Assembly: GCA_965225625.1 (NCBI GenBank) | Contig: CBDDBH010000034.1 | Span: forward strand, 248,001-312,000 | DNA from: CBDDBH01 sp965225625 | GTDB lineage: Bacteria; Pseudomonadota; Gammaproteobacteria; JADZEE01 | Direction: 5' to 3' | Length of the DNA: 64,000 bases | Shown: positions 52,310 through 60,924 of the stretch, piece after piece | Layout: the number at the start of each line of letters is the position of its first letter | How positions within the stretch are numbered: the stretch's first letter is position 1 | Notes under the pieces: model-generated | The model's database searches: none | Told to the model about the DNA's origin: nothing | The model's input: the letters and a program-made list of their open reading frames with translations, nothing else | Translations under genes and position numbers: made by a program

Positions 52310-54187
52310 ATGTGCGGTGTCGCCGGCATTGTCGATCATGGTGCAGGCTTTGGACGTGACCAAATCAGACAAATTGCAGTCGCGATGCGCGATACCATGA
52401 TCCATCGCGGTCCCGACGACGCAGGCGTATGGGTGAATGCTGAAGGTAACTGCGCGCTGGCGCATCGACGCTTATCGATCCTCGATTTAAGTGCGCAAGC
52501 GCGCCAGCCCATCGGCAACGAGGATGGCTCGGTTCAAGTTACCTTCAACGGGGAGATTTACAATTTTCAAGAGTTGCGTGATGTCCTGATTGATGCCGGG
52601 CATCGGTTCAGATCGCAAACCGACTCCGAAGTATTGCCGCATTTGTTCGAAGAACTCGACACCGGGCAACTCAACAAACTCGATGGCATGTTCGGTCTTG
52701 GCGTCTGGCACGAACGGCGTAAAGAATTACTGTTGGCGCGTGATCCCTTCGGTAAAAAGCCGCTGTATTACTGCTCGGGGCGCGGTTGGTTTGCTTTCGC
52801 CTCTGAACTGCAGGCGTTTTATGCAATTCCTGATTTCGAAGCATCCCTGGATCGCGATGCACTGGGCCTGTATCTGCTACTGCAGTATGTCCCAGCGCCG
52901 AGCACCATCTTTGCTAACGTACGGAAACTCCCTGCCGGCGCCTATCTGAAAATTGGTTTCAACAACGGCGCACCCTCGCGCCCGGAGATTAAGGCGTATT
53001 TTTCCTTTGCGGCGAGCGAACCCACGCGTTCACGGATGACGTCAGTTGACGAGCAGGTCGAAGAACTGAAGGGACTGGTCCGCGAAGCAGTGCGCAAGCG
53101 ACTGATGAGTGACGTCCCGCTGGGCGCATTTCTGTCCGGTGGCGTCGATTCTTCGCTGGTGGTGGCGATGATTGCGCGCGAACTGGGACAGCCATTGCGC
53201 ACCTTTTCCATTGGCTTTTCCAACGCCGAGGACAGCGAGCACCATTTCGCCCGCGACGTTGCGCAGCGCCTGGGTACGGAACATCACGAGGAGGTGTTGT
53301 CGCCAAATGCGCTTGACCTGATCACCGAGGTTGCGGATGTGTTGGATGAACCCAACGGCGATTCGAGTTGCCTGCCCACGCTGCTATTGTCCAGATATAC
53401 GCGCAAGCACGTGACCGTCGCCCTGTCCGGCGATGGCGGTGACGAGTTGTTTGGCGGCTATTTGAGATATCAGGATACGCTCGAGGATCAAAGCCAATGG
53501 CGCCGCAGGCTGAAGTGGAGCCTGAAACACAAGCGTTGGTACCGGCCTTCGGACGGTTACCTGTCGCCACGGTGGTTTATTTATCAACCGCAGGAGGTAG
53601 CTGCGCTACTCGGATCGCTACCCGCTTCGGTTGAAGAATCCTTGTCTGATTGGCGCCGGATCCTCAACAGCAACGACAAACCGCTGCTTCATCGTATGCG
53701 CAACCTGGATGTTGCTACCTATCTGCCGGGCGCGGTACTGGCGAAGGTGGACCGAATGAGCATGCAGGTGGGTCTGGAGGTTCGTTGTCCGCTACTCGAT
53801 AAAAACGTCACCCGTTTTGCTCAAACGCTGTCCGCGGAAAACTGCTGGCGGCCGCCGTCGCACACCAAATATCTGTTGAAGCGGCTGACAGCCCAATATT
53901 TGCCCGCGGATCTGGTGAATCGTCGCAAGATGGGTTTTGGTTTACCGACCAGCCTGTGGTCACGCGACGCCATTCTGCGATTCGCCGACGATATCCTCAG
54001 GCCGGCGTCGTCAAAGCTGGGCGAATTTGTCGACAAGGACGTGCTCGGGAAAATGCTGGATTCGCAAAACCGGCCTGAATATTTTTCAATCTTCAAACTC
54101 TGGCCGTTGCTGATCCTGGAATTGTGGTTACAGCGCGTCGACCGCTATCCAGGGGTCGCCCTCGGTTCAACCATGAGAGCTCCCTGA
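52310..54187 (+). CDS. asnB: Asparagine synthetase-type glutamine amidotransferase (AsnB family)
   Basis: The 625-residue protein has an N-terminal Ntn glutaminase domain (nucleophile Cys2 in MCGVAGI, RGPDD, FNGEIYNFQELR) and a synthetase domain with the PP-loop SGGVDSS at 276-282 and SGDGGDELFGGY. In polysaccharide clusters such proteins often amidate uronic acids or act on other carboxylates; for example WbpS-type enzymes in Pseudomonas O-antigen loci. The presence of UDP-hexosaminuronate dehydrogenase upstream supports a uronamide product. It is one of two such genes in the locus. Confidence 0.88.
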   Translation: MCGVAGIVDHGAGFGRDQIRQIAVAMRDTMIHRGPDDAGVWVNAEGNCALAHRRLSILDLSAQARQPIGNEDGSVQVTFNGEIYNFQELRDVLIDAGHRFRSQTDSEVLPHLFEELDTGQLNKLDGMFGLGVWHERRKELLLARDPFGKKPLYYCSGRGWFAFASELQAFYAIPDFEASLDRDALGLYLLLQYVPAPSTIFANVRKLPAGAYLKIGFNNGAPSRPEIKAYFSFAASEPTRSRMTSVDEQVEELKGLVREAVRKRLMSDVPLGAFLSGGVDSSLVVAMIARELGQPLRTFSIGFSNAEDSEHHFARDVAQRLGTEHHEEVLSPNALDLITEVADVLDEPNGDSSCLPTLLLSRYTRKHVTVALSGDGGDELFGGYLRYQDTLEDQSQWRRRLKWSLKHKRWYRPSDGYLSPRWFIYQPQEVAALLGSLPASVEESLSDWRRILNSNDKPLLHRMRNLDVATYLPGAVLAKVDRMSMQVGLEVRCPLLDKNVTRFAQTLSAENCWRPPSHTKYLLKRLTAQYLPADLVNRRKMGFGLPTSLWSRDAILRFADDILRPASSKLGEFVDKDVLGKMLDSQNRPEYFSIFKLWPLLILELWLQRVDRYPGVALGSTMRAP

Positions 54188-54210
54188 AACAGCACGAACG
54201 CGAATCAACG

Positions 54211-55011
54211 ATGTCTTTGCTCAAAATCGTAGTGCAGAACAAAGAATTACTGTGGCAGGTGCTGCTGCAGGAGATCCGCACCGTCCATCGGGGTACTTAC
54301 CTTGGCGTTTTGTGGCTGGTATTCAATCCGCTGTTCCGCATGGCGATTTATACATTCGTATTCGGCATTGTGTTTTCTATACGATTCAACGAGAGCGCCG
54401 CTGACGCGGCCGGCGGCGAGTTTGCGTTAGGCTTATTCCTGAGCCTGACGGTTTATCAGCTGATTGCCGATAGTCTGAATACCAGTCCGGGTCTAATTGT
54501 GCGGAACCCGAATTTTGTAAAAAAAATCGTGTTCCCACTAGAACTGCTGCCGCTTGCAGCGGTCGGGGCGAGTCTCGTTAATTTCGGGGTCAGTATTCTG
54601 CTATTCCTGGGTGGGATGCTGATATTCGGCAAGGGAATTGGCATTGGCGCACTGTGGTTTCCAGTGATTGTTTTGCCGTTGATGCTGCTCGCAGTTGGAA
54701 TTTCCTGGGGTTTTTCGGCGATTGGTGTGTTCTTCCGAGACATTGGGCAGTTCACCCCGGTTATGACATTGTTGCTGCTCTATGGCAGCGCCGTATTTTA
54801 TTCCGCGGATATGGTGCCGCGCGCGGCATGGCAGTTTCTGCAGTTTAATCCGCTGGTGCACGCGATCGAGCAGAGTCGCGCAGTGTTGCTGTGGAATTTG
54901 CCGATAGAGCCGTTACATCTTGCGTACCTTTACGGATTTTCGGTAGCCACATTTTTCATCGGCTATTGCATCTTCAAGCGTCTAAAACCGGCTTTTGCCG
55001 ACGTGATGTAG
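54211..55011 (+). CDS. wzm: Polysaccharide ABC transporter permease, Wzm type
   Basis: This protein of about 266 residues has six hydrophobic helices and the ABC-2/Wzm signature: VLLQEIRTVHRGTYLGVLW at the N-terminus, NPNFVKKIVFPLELLPLA, FFRDIGQFTPVMTLLLLYGSAVFY and NPLVHAIEQSRAVLLW. It forms the membrane channel for glycan export with Wzt at 44419. The ATG at 54211 is preferred over an upstream in-frame one because the family begins at LLKIVVQNKELLW. Permease and ATPase genes are normally adjacent but are 8.4 kb apart here. Confidence 0.9.
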   Translation: MSLLKIVVQNKELLWQVLLQEIRTVHRGTYLGVLWLVFNPLFRMAIYTFVFGIVFSIRFNESAADAAGGEFALGLFLSLTVYQLIADSLNTSPGLIVRNPNFVKKIVFPLELLPLAAVGASLVNFGVSILLFLGGMLIFGKGIGIGALWFPVIVLPLMLLAVGISWGFSAIGVFFRDIGQFTPVMTLLLLYGSAVFYSADMVPRAAWQFLQFNPLVHAIEQSRAVLLWNLPIEPLHLAYLYGFSVATFFIGYCIFKRLKPAFADVM

Positions 55012-55046
55012 CGGCGAAGTGTAGCGGTAGACTGGGAGCGGCTTTT

Positions 55047-55883
55047 ATGGGCTTTATACGTGCCAACGTAGTTCCAATCTTGCGAGAGCACCGTCGGCGT
55101 CCGCTGTCCGGCTCGTTATTGTGTTTCGGTGTGCCGGATGTCTATTTCAGTGAGGGGTCTTTAAACGCAATGGCGAAAACCATCGGCGTTGAACTGAGTG
55201 TGCCCATTGAAAAACGACCTGCTGTGAATGAAGCACTCAGGGACCGTGGCTATATCTCCGGACATACGCTGTTTGCAAGTCTGGGCGTCAGCGACATGAC
55301 CTCGCTCGATGTCAGCACCTTCGAGGGCGCTGAAATCGAATATGACTTGAACTCAGCCCAATTGCCGGAGGCATTAAGGGAGCGATTCGACGTCGTTATC
55401 GACCACGGCACAATGGAACACGTGTTTCATATTCCTAACGTGCTGAAAAACGCTTTCGAGCTGCTCGGTGTCGGTGGTCGGATGATCCACAGCGCGCCAA
55501 CGTCGAATCTCGTGGATCACGGGTTCTATATGTTTTCGCCAACCTTTTTCCATGATTACTACACAGCGAACGCCTGGGAGATAAACAGTATCTACGTAAT
55601 CTCAATGTCGCCCAACCAGGAAACCGAACCTTTTTTCTATACCGAGTACGAACCCGGAAGCTTCGACGCCGTTGCCTACGGCGGGCTTGGCGCCGGCATG
55701 TATTTCACATTGTGCATAGTCACCAAGACTGCTGAGAGCTCTTTCGACGTGATCCCACAGCAGGGTTTTTACCGTAATAAGGCGGATTGGAAGGGTAACG
55801 AGACGCCTGCCGCGGCGACACCAGCAACCCCCGCGACGGGTCATCTGTTGTCGCGCGTCCGAGATAAGATTTTCGGCCGTTGA
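55047..55883 (+). CDS. Class I methyltransferase-like protein
   Basis: This protein of about 278 residues has a methyltransferase-fold core: EIEYDLNSAQLP, then FDVVIDHGTMEHVFHIPNVL (motif IV), and LGVGGRMIHSAPTSN (motif V). A glycine-rich motif I is not obvious, so SAM binding is likely but not certain. It ends in an Ala/Thr/Pro-rich tail, PAAATPATPATGHLL. The ATG at 55047 has a GGAG site 9 bases upstream; a longer frame overlaps wzm and is rejected. The sulfotransferase start overlaps its stop (TTGA). Confidence 0.7.
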   Translation: MGFIRANVVPILREHRRRPLSGSLLCFGVPDVYFSEGSLNAMAKTIGVELSVPIEKRPAVNEALRDRGYISGHTLFASLGVSDMTSLDVSTFEGAEIEYDLNSAQLPEALRERFDVVIDHGTMEHVFHIPNVLKNAFELLGVGGRMIHSAPTSNLVDHGFYMFSPTFFHDYYTANAWEINSIYVISMSPNQETEPFFYTEYEPGSFDAVAYGGLGAGMYFTLCIVTKTAESSFDVIPQQGFYRNKADWKGNETPAAATPATPATGHLLSRVRDKIFGR

Positions 55884-56782
55884 AGAAACTAATCGCCTCG
55901 TTTCAGCGTCTGCTGTCGTCACAACGGTGGCGACAACAGCTAAGTGATCCGATATTCATCATCGGCTGCGGGCGCTCCGGCACTACCCTGTGGTTCGAGC
56001 TGCTAGGCAAGCATCCGGATGTCGTTGCAACGACAGGTCATCCGGACGGAGAAGACCATGTCGGTTGGATAGAGCATGGTGGCGCACTGATCGCGGGTCT
56101 CGCGACGCCGGCCGGTGACACCGGCCATGTGGGCTACCCGTATTGCCTGCATATGACGGCCGCCGACGTGGAACCGGAGACGGCAAAGTGCATGCAGCGC
56201 TATTACCGCGACGAAGTATTGCAGGGCCGCAAAAAGCGCGTATTGAACAAATGCCCCCATCTTTCCAACAAGCTCGATTACGTACTGGAGATCTTTCCGC
56301 ACGCGAAATTCGTACACATCATCCGCGACGTGTTTCCGGTAGTCGCTAGTTGGGCGAAGATCATGGAATCGGTCCCCGAGTTGGAACTCTATTGGCCGGA
56401 GGAAGAAAAATTTCCCTGTTTTTGGGTGTTCGATGCACCCCGCGGCCGAAAACAGTTGTTTGCGCAGCGCGACCGATTTTTCCCCGGCGGGGGTGAGCGG
56501 ATACTCGCCGACTATTGGGCAGTGGTAAACCGCAACATACCGGTGCAAATGGCGGATCAGGCGCAACAGCTAATTACTCTGCGCTACGAAGATCTGTGTG
56601 ACGATCCAGTTCGGGCACTGCGCAGATTAACTGACTTCTGCGAACTATCACCGTTCGACGAGATACCAGATCAAGTCGCAAAGGATCGAAATCAAAAATA
56701 CACAGACGAACTCAGCTCCGCCCAGATTGATAGGATCACTTCCCAAACCGACGAAACCCGACGCCTGTTCGGCTATGAGTAA
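55880..56782 (+). CDS. Sulfotransferase family protein
   Basis: The 300-residue protein carries the 5'-phosphosulfate-binding loop FIIGCGRSGTTLWFELL (GCGRSGTT at 29-36), a FVHIIRDVFPVVASW block corresponding to the 3'-phosphate-binding region, and a LRYEDLCDDPVRALRRL block near the C-terminus. It would transfer sulfate from PAPS to a hydroxyl, plausibly on the glycan. The start is TTG, overlapping the previous stop. A 299-base gap with a repeat element follows. Confidence 0.85.
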   Translation: MKKLIASFQRLLSSQRWRQQLSDPIFIIGCGRSGTTLWFELLGKHPDVVATTGHPDGEDHVGWIEHGGALIAGLATPAGDTGHVGYPYCLHMTAADVEPETAKCMQRYYRDEVLQGRKKRVLNKCPHLSNKLDYVLEIFPHAKFVHIIRDVFPVVASWAKIMESVPELELYWPEEEKFPCFWVFDAPRGRKQLFAQRDRFFPGGGERILADYWAVVNRNIPVQMADQAQQLITLRYEDLCDDPVRALRRLTDFCELSPFDEIPDQVAKDRNQKYTDELSSAQIDRITSQTDETRRLFGYE

Positions 56783-56857
56783 ATGCTGACCCAGTCCTCG
56801 CAACGACGGAAAAGCAAGCTACGCTCTTCCTTGTAACGACGAGATGTCAAACCACGA

Positions 56858-56931
56858 CGTCATTGCGAGTCGTGCGAAGCACGGCGCGGCCCCCATGCAG
56901 GGGACGTTCCACGCAACCCACCTGTCAGCAC
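56858..56931. repeat. REP-like interspersed repeat, copy 1
   Basis: This 74-base element in the 299-base gap after the sulfotransferase gene begins CGTCATTGCGAG, contains CCCCATGCAGGGG (a short hairpin) and GGGACGTT, and ends cgcaacccacctgtcagcac. Copy 2 at 63006 shares the start, GGGACGTT and the last 20 bases exactly. The CGTCATTGCGAG head is a hallmark of bacterial REP-like palindromic elements. The rest of the gap holds no gene that I can support. Confidence 0.7.
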
Positions 56932-57081
56932 GATGCATGATCACTTGTTCGCGTAAACGTTCTCCTCTGTACGAGGACGTCCCTTTTTTGGGGCTTCGAC
57001 AGACCATTTAAGGTCGCACTGACATTGCGACTTTGAAACTTCCGCAGGAATACCACAAACTTTTAAATCTCTTAGGTAACC

Positions 57082-58287
57082 ATGCGCATCACCCTATTCG
57101 GCAACACTAACAATTACCCCTATCGCTTGGCGCTGGCGCTTCGAGAGCTTCATCACAACGTGTTCTTGATTGTCACGGACACCTACCATTTACATCGCCC
57201 GGAGTCCGTGGATCCGGAGCTGGCGCATAATTATCCCGATTGGATCCTGGACTTTTCACACCTTACCCAAGACGATTTTGTTGGGCCCTCCGCGCGCATA
57301 TTGCCACTCATTGAAACACTGGAGATCAGCGCGGGCCTGATACTCAATCACATCGGACCATCGTTACTGGGATATGTAGATAAGCCCGCGATTGCTTTAC
57401 TGACCGGCTCCGATCTGGATTACTTCGCGGATTTCGCGAGTATTGCGGTACGCACCGAAACATGGAGTGATAATTATCGTCAGACACGCGCTGCCGCTCT
57501 CCATAATGAGTTGTGGACAGATTTTATCGCTCGCCAACGTGACGGCATTTTGCGCGCCGAAGCGGTGAGTTTTTTCCCGCCAGGCGTCCTACCCGCGAGC
57601 GACGCTCTCCTGAGTGAAATCGGTGTCAGCGACGCAAAACGATTCTTTCTCTATATGACGGGTGAAGGGGCCGGCGATTACACGGCGCCGCCTACAAGGC
57701 CGAAACCACGGGTTTTTTGTAGTGCGCGGTTAACCTGGGGAAAACCCATTGCATTCGGCACAAGTGCTATCGACTATAAAGGCACCGATCGATTGTTACA
57801 GGGTCTGCTGTCCTTCAATGAAACAACGGGCTTGAAACTCGATGTGCGATTGGTCAAGAAAGGCGCACATGTCGAGCAGACCGAAATGCTAGCACGTGAA
57901 CTCGGTGTTGCTGAGCAAATAACCTGGCTCGAAGAGATGCCCCATCACGAATTCCGCAAAGAGTTATCGGATGCCGATATTTGCATCGACCAGCTCGATG
58001 CGAGTCTGGTAGGAATGGCCGGGCTGGATGCGATGGGCATGGGGCGGCCGTTGATCGCTAACGGTCGGCCCGAGATTTTCGAACCCAGCTTGCGCGAGCA
58101 TTTCCCCATCTGTCAGGCGCACAGCGCATCCGAGGTCTGCGCTCAGCTGCAGCGTCTGGTGGCAGATCCCGAACAACGCATCGCCATCGGCAAGCGCTCG
58201 CAACAGTTTGTCAGACAACACTGTTCACCCTTGGCTGCGGCGCAACGCTGCGTCAGCATTTTGGCTGGACAAGACCCCGAGCCATAA
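57082..58287 (+). CDS. Glycosyltransferase (GT-B fold)
   Basis: The 401-residue protein begins MRITLFGNTNNYPYRLALAL and has a GT-B layout with a C-terminal donor domain: KGTDRLLQGLLSFN, DVRLVKKGAHVEQTEMLAREL, LEEMPHHEFRKELSDADICIDQLD and the glycine-rich MAGLDAMGMGRPLIANGRPE. It is GT4-like but the N-terminal half is divergent. A nucleotide-sugar donor and the glycan acceptor are inferred from the locus. It is the first gene after REP-like copy 1. Confidence 0.78.
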   Translation: MRITLFGNTNNYPYRLALALRELHHNVFLIVTDTYHLHRPESVDPELAHNYPDWILDFSHLTQDDFVGPSARILPLIETLEISAGLILNHIGPSLLGYVDKPAIALLTGSDLDYFADFASIAVRTETWSDNYRQTRAAALHNELWTDFIARQRDGILRAEAVSFFPPGVLPASDALLSEIGVSDAKRFFLYMTGEGAGDYTAPPTRPKPRVFCSARLTWGKPIAFGTSAIDYKGTDRLLQGLLSFNETTGLKLDVRLVKKGAHVEQTEMLARELGVAEQITWLEEMPHHEFRKELSDADICIDQLDASLVGMAGLDAMGMGRPLIANGRPEIFEPSLREHFPICQAHSASEVCAQLQRLVADPEQRIAIGKRSQQFVRQHCSPLAAAQRCVSILAGQDPEP

Positions 58288-58288
58288 A

Positions 58289-59041
58289 TTGTTTTCACTC
58301 GAATTTTTAAACGAGTTGCGAGAGTGTGAATTGCGTGTTTTTGAACAGTACTTTCGGCCCGGCACTCGGTTGCTCGAGATCGGTGGTGGCACCGGTATGC
58401 AGGCGAAGCGCCTGAGTGAGCGTGGTTACGACGTAGTCTCCATTGAAGTACCAAACTCGAACTATTCCACCGATCGGGTTTTTCCGATGATCGAGTACGA
58501 CGGTAAAGCGCTGCCATTCGCTGACGGCGTATTCGACGTCGTATTTTCTTCCAATGTACTGGAGCACGTCCCGAGGTTAGACCTGCTGCATGCGGAGATC
58601 GCGCGCGTATTAACCGAGGACGGTTTTTCTGTTCACGCGATGCCGTCGGCGACGTGGCGGTTATGGACCACCCTCGCCAACTACGTAGAGCTGGTTCAAC
58701 GCATGTTGCCGATTCTGCCGCAGCTGTTACCGCAGCGATTCCACCGGCACGAACGGCACAGAATTAGATACGTTTGCGTGCAACTGGCCAAGCTCATCAT
58801 CATGTTTGGGGTGTCGCCGCGACATGGAGAAGTTGGAAATGCCTTTACCGAGTTGTGGACCTTCAGTCGGCTCTGGTGGCGCCGTCATTTCACCCAAAGC
58901 GGCTACGAGATCGTCGCTATAGAACCGATGCGACTGTTTTATACGGGGCATACATTAGTTGGCCTGAGGCTGTCGTTTGCCCGGCGCGCCGGCATGGCGC
59001 GTTATTTGGGTAGTTCATGCATTCTTTATCACGTCCGATGA
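58289..59041 (+). CDS. Class I SAM-dependent methyltransferase
   Basis: This protein of about 250 residues shows motif I RLLEIGGGTGMQAKRLSERG, a motif II acidic strand (VVSIEVPNS), FDVVFSSNVLEHV (motif IV) and an aromatic-rich C-terminal half. The start is uncertain. A TTG at 58289 sits one base after the glycosyltransferase stop and gives no overlap, while a TTG at 58208 overlaps by 80 bases. The first is preferred. The product is probably a sugar or lipid-linked glycan methyltransferase. Confidence 0.72.
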   Translation: MFSLEFLNELRECELRVFEQYFRPGTRLLEIGGGTGMQAKRLSERGYDVVSIEVPNSNYSTDRVFPMIEYDGKALPFADGVFDVVFSSNVLEHVPRLDLLHAEIARVLTEDGFSVHAMPSATWRLWTTLANYVELVQRMLPILPQLLPQRFHRHERHRIRYVCVQLAKLIIMFGVSPRHGEVGNAFTELWTFSRLWWRRHFTQSGYEIVAIEPMRLFYTGHTLVGLRLSFARRAGMARYLGSSCILYHVR

Positions 59042-59060
59042 GCGACGTGGATACTCGCGA

Positions 59061-60911
59061 GTGAATACCGCGGAGGCGATTGTCGATTCAGACGGGCAAG
59101 ATTGGCAGCGAGCCCGAACCTGTATCGATTACTGCGCGGGACAGGGTATGCGCGGAATTGTCCTCGCAATTCCCGATAAGCCGCGCGACGCCCAATGGCA
59201 GCCGCTGCTTAATGGGATCGACGTAAATGGGATTGTCATTGGCCGTGCTCAGGGGTCAAAGTGGGTGGCACCGGAGCGACGGGTGGGCTGCTTCTCCGAC
59301 GAAGGCCACGGTTGGGTACTACCGGAGGTTGCGGTACGCACGATCGCCTTTGTCGGGGTACGCGCGGATATCAGTTTTTTCATGATCCGCGACGCCTTCC
59401 TGCGCGGCGCTGTCTGGCTGGTATACGCGGCGCCCGGGCGCTGGCGGCGCGAGCTGGTTGCCGCTTTTTTGCTACGCCGTATGCTGGAAAAAATTGCCTA
59501 TCTCGCGCATAACGCAAGCTATCGAATTATTTCGGGGATCAGGCGGTGGGTGGCGCGCTCCCCGATGTTGCAAAGAGTCATTGGACCACTGCTTAGTTGG
59601 CAGCTACGGCGGACATTTCGGGAGAAGCTGCATCCGGCCCGATTACCGGTTCGAAAATCCGACGCGCCATTCGTCGCAGACAGGATAGTGCTCGTTAATT
59701 CCTCGCTTGCCTGGGGCGGGGCCGAACGTCAGATCGTGAATACCTTGTGTGGACTTAAGGCCCAGGGCTACGCGGACGTCTCGATAATCTGTGAACACCT
59801 GCATGATCGTCCGGATCACGACTTCTATTTATGGCATCTGGAGCAGGCCGAGATTACCGTCGATGTCCTGAACCGACCATTGGGTGCTAACTGTGACGAC
59901 GCACAGCTCGAGTTGATAGACTTTTTTGACGCGGCGCTAACGCAATTCCCGGCGAATCTGAAATACGAGATTATCTATTACGGTCTAGAATTCGCCGCCA
60001 GGCGTCCGTCCGTCGTCCATGCGTGGCAGGATTCCACCAGCATAAAGGCGGGCATCGCGGCACTGCTCGTGGGTGTGCCGACCGTGGTGCTCAGTGGACG
60101 AAATATGGCGCCGGTTCACTTTCCCTACTTCCTGCCCTACATGAAGGCGGGCTATAAGGCTTTGGCGACATTTTCAAATGTTGTGCTGGTCAACAATAGC
60201 CGCGCCGGCGCGGCTGACTATGCGCAATGGCTGCATTTGCCCGATGACAGAATTCGCGTGCTCTATAACGGTCTCAACGAGTCCATGATTGCGCCCGTGA
60301 CCGCGCCGGCGGCTGCAGCTTATAAAGATAAGCTCGGCATTCCCAAAAGCGCGAAAGTAGTGGGATCGATATTCCGATTCTATGAGGAAAAGGACCCTGT
60401 GCTATGGATACGCACGGCTGCGGCGTTGGCGCGATGCCGAGATGACGTTGTTTTTCTCCTCATCGGTACCGGGACCCTGGAGCAGGAGATCCGGCAGGAG
60501 GCGAATTCCGCAGGGATCTCTGAGCGACTGTTTATGCCTGGCACGGAAAAACAACCTGCACTGGCCTTAAGCGTAATGGACGTTTTCTTGTTGACTTCCA
60601 AAATGGAAGGCACGCCGAACGTTGTCATCGAAGCACAGTGGCTGGGCCGTCCGGTCGTGGCAACAGACGCGGGCGGGACGGCGGATACGGTGTTTCCCGG
60701 GCGGACCGGTTGGATCGTGCGCCAACGCGATCCGCAAATTCTGGCAGAACGTTTGGATTTCGTCCTCAACGATAAGGAATGGGCGGAGCAGGCAAGCCGC
60801 GAGGCCGTAGCATTTGCACAGCAGCGCTTTGGCATGCAGCGCATGCTCGATGAGACGCTCGATGCCTATGGGTATTCGGTTTCTTCGACGCCACAACAAT
60901 CAATGAGCTGA
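59061..60911 (+). CDS. Family 4 glycosyltransferase with ~190-residue N-terminal extension of unknown type
   Basis: This protein of about 616 residues (GTG start at 59061) has a family 4 glycosyltransferase body from about residue 200: LVNSSLAWGGAERQIVNTL, VHAWQDSTSI, YNGLNESMI, KVVGSIFRFYEEKDP, PGTEKQPALALSVMDVFLLTSKMEGTPNVVIEAQ and GGTADTVFPGRTGWI. The first 190 residues (with ACIDYCAGQG-like TCIDYCAGQGMRG and a hydrophobic-basic stretch) match nothing I recognise. This is either a domain fusion or a mis-called N-terminus. Confidence 0.8.
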   Translation: MNTAEAIVDSDGQDWQRARTCIDYCAGQGMRGIVLAIPDKPRDAQWQPLLNGIDVNGIVIGRAQGSKWVAPERRVGCFSDEGHGWVLPEVAVRTIAFVGVRADISFFMIRDAFLRGAVWLVYAAPGRWRRELVAAFLLRRMLEKIAYLAHNASYRIISGIRRWVARSPMLQRVIGPLLSWQLRRTFREKLHPARLPVRKSDAPFVADRIVLVNSSLAWGGAERQIVNTLCGLKAQGYADVSIICEHLHDRPDHDFYLWHLEQAEITVDVLNRPLGANCDDAQLELIDFFDAALTQFPANLKYEIIYYGLEFAARRPSVVHAWQDSTSIKAGIAALLVGVPTVVLSGRNMAPVHFPYFLPYMKAGYKALATFSNVVLVNNSRAGAADYAQWLHLPDDRIRVLYNGLNESMIAPVTAPAAAAYKDKLGIPKSAKVVGSIFRFYEEKDPVLWIRTAAALARCRDDVVFLLIGTGTLEQEIRQEANSAGISERLFMPGTEKQPALALSVMDVFLLTSKMEGTPNVVIEAQWLGRPVVATDAGGTADTVFPGRTGWIVRQRDPQILAERLDFVLNDKEWAEQASREAVAFAQQRFGMQRMLDETLDAYGYSVSSTPQQSMS

Positions 60912-60924
60912 TCGCGGACGGACT

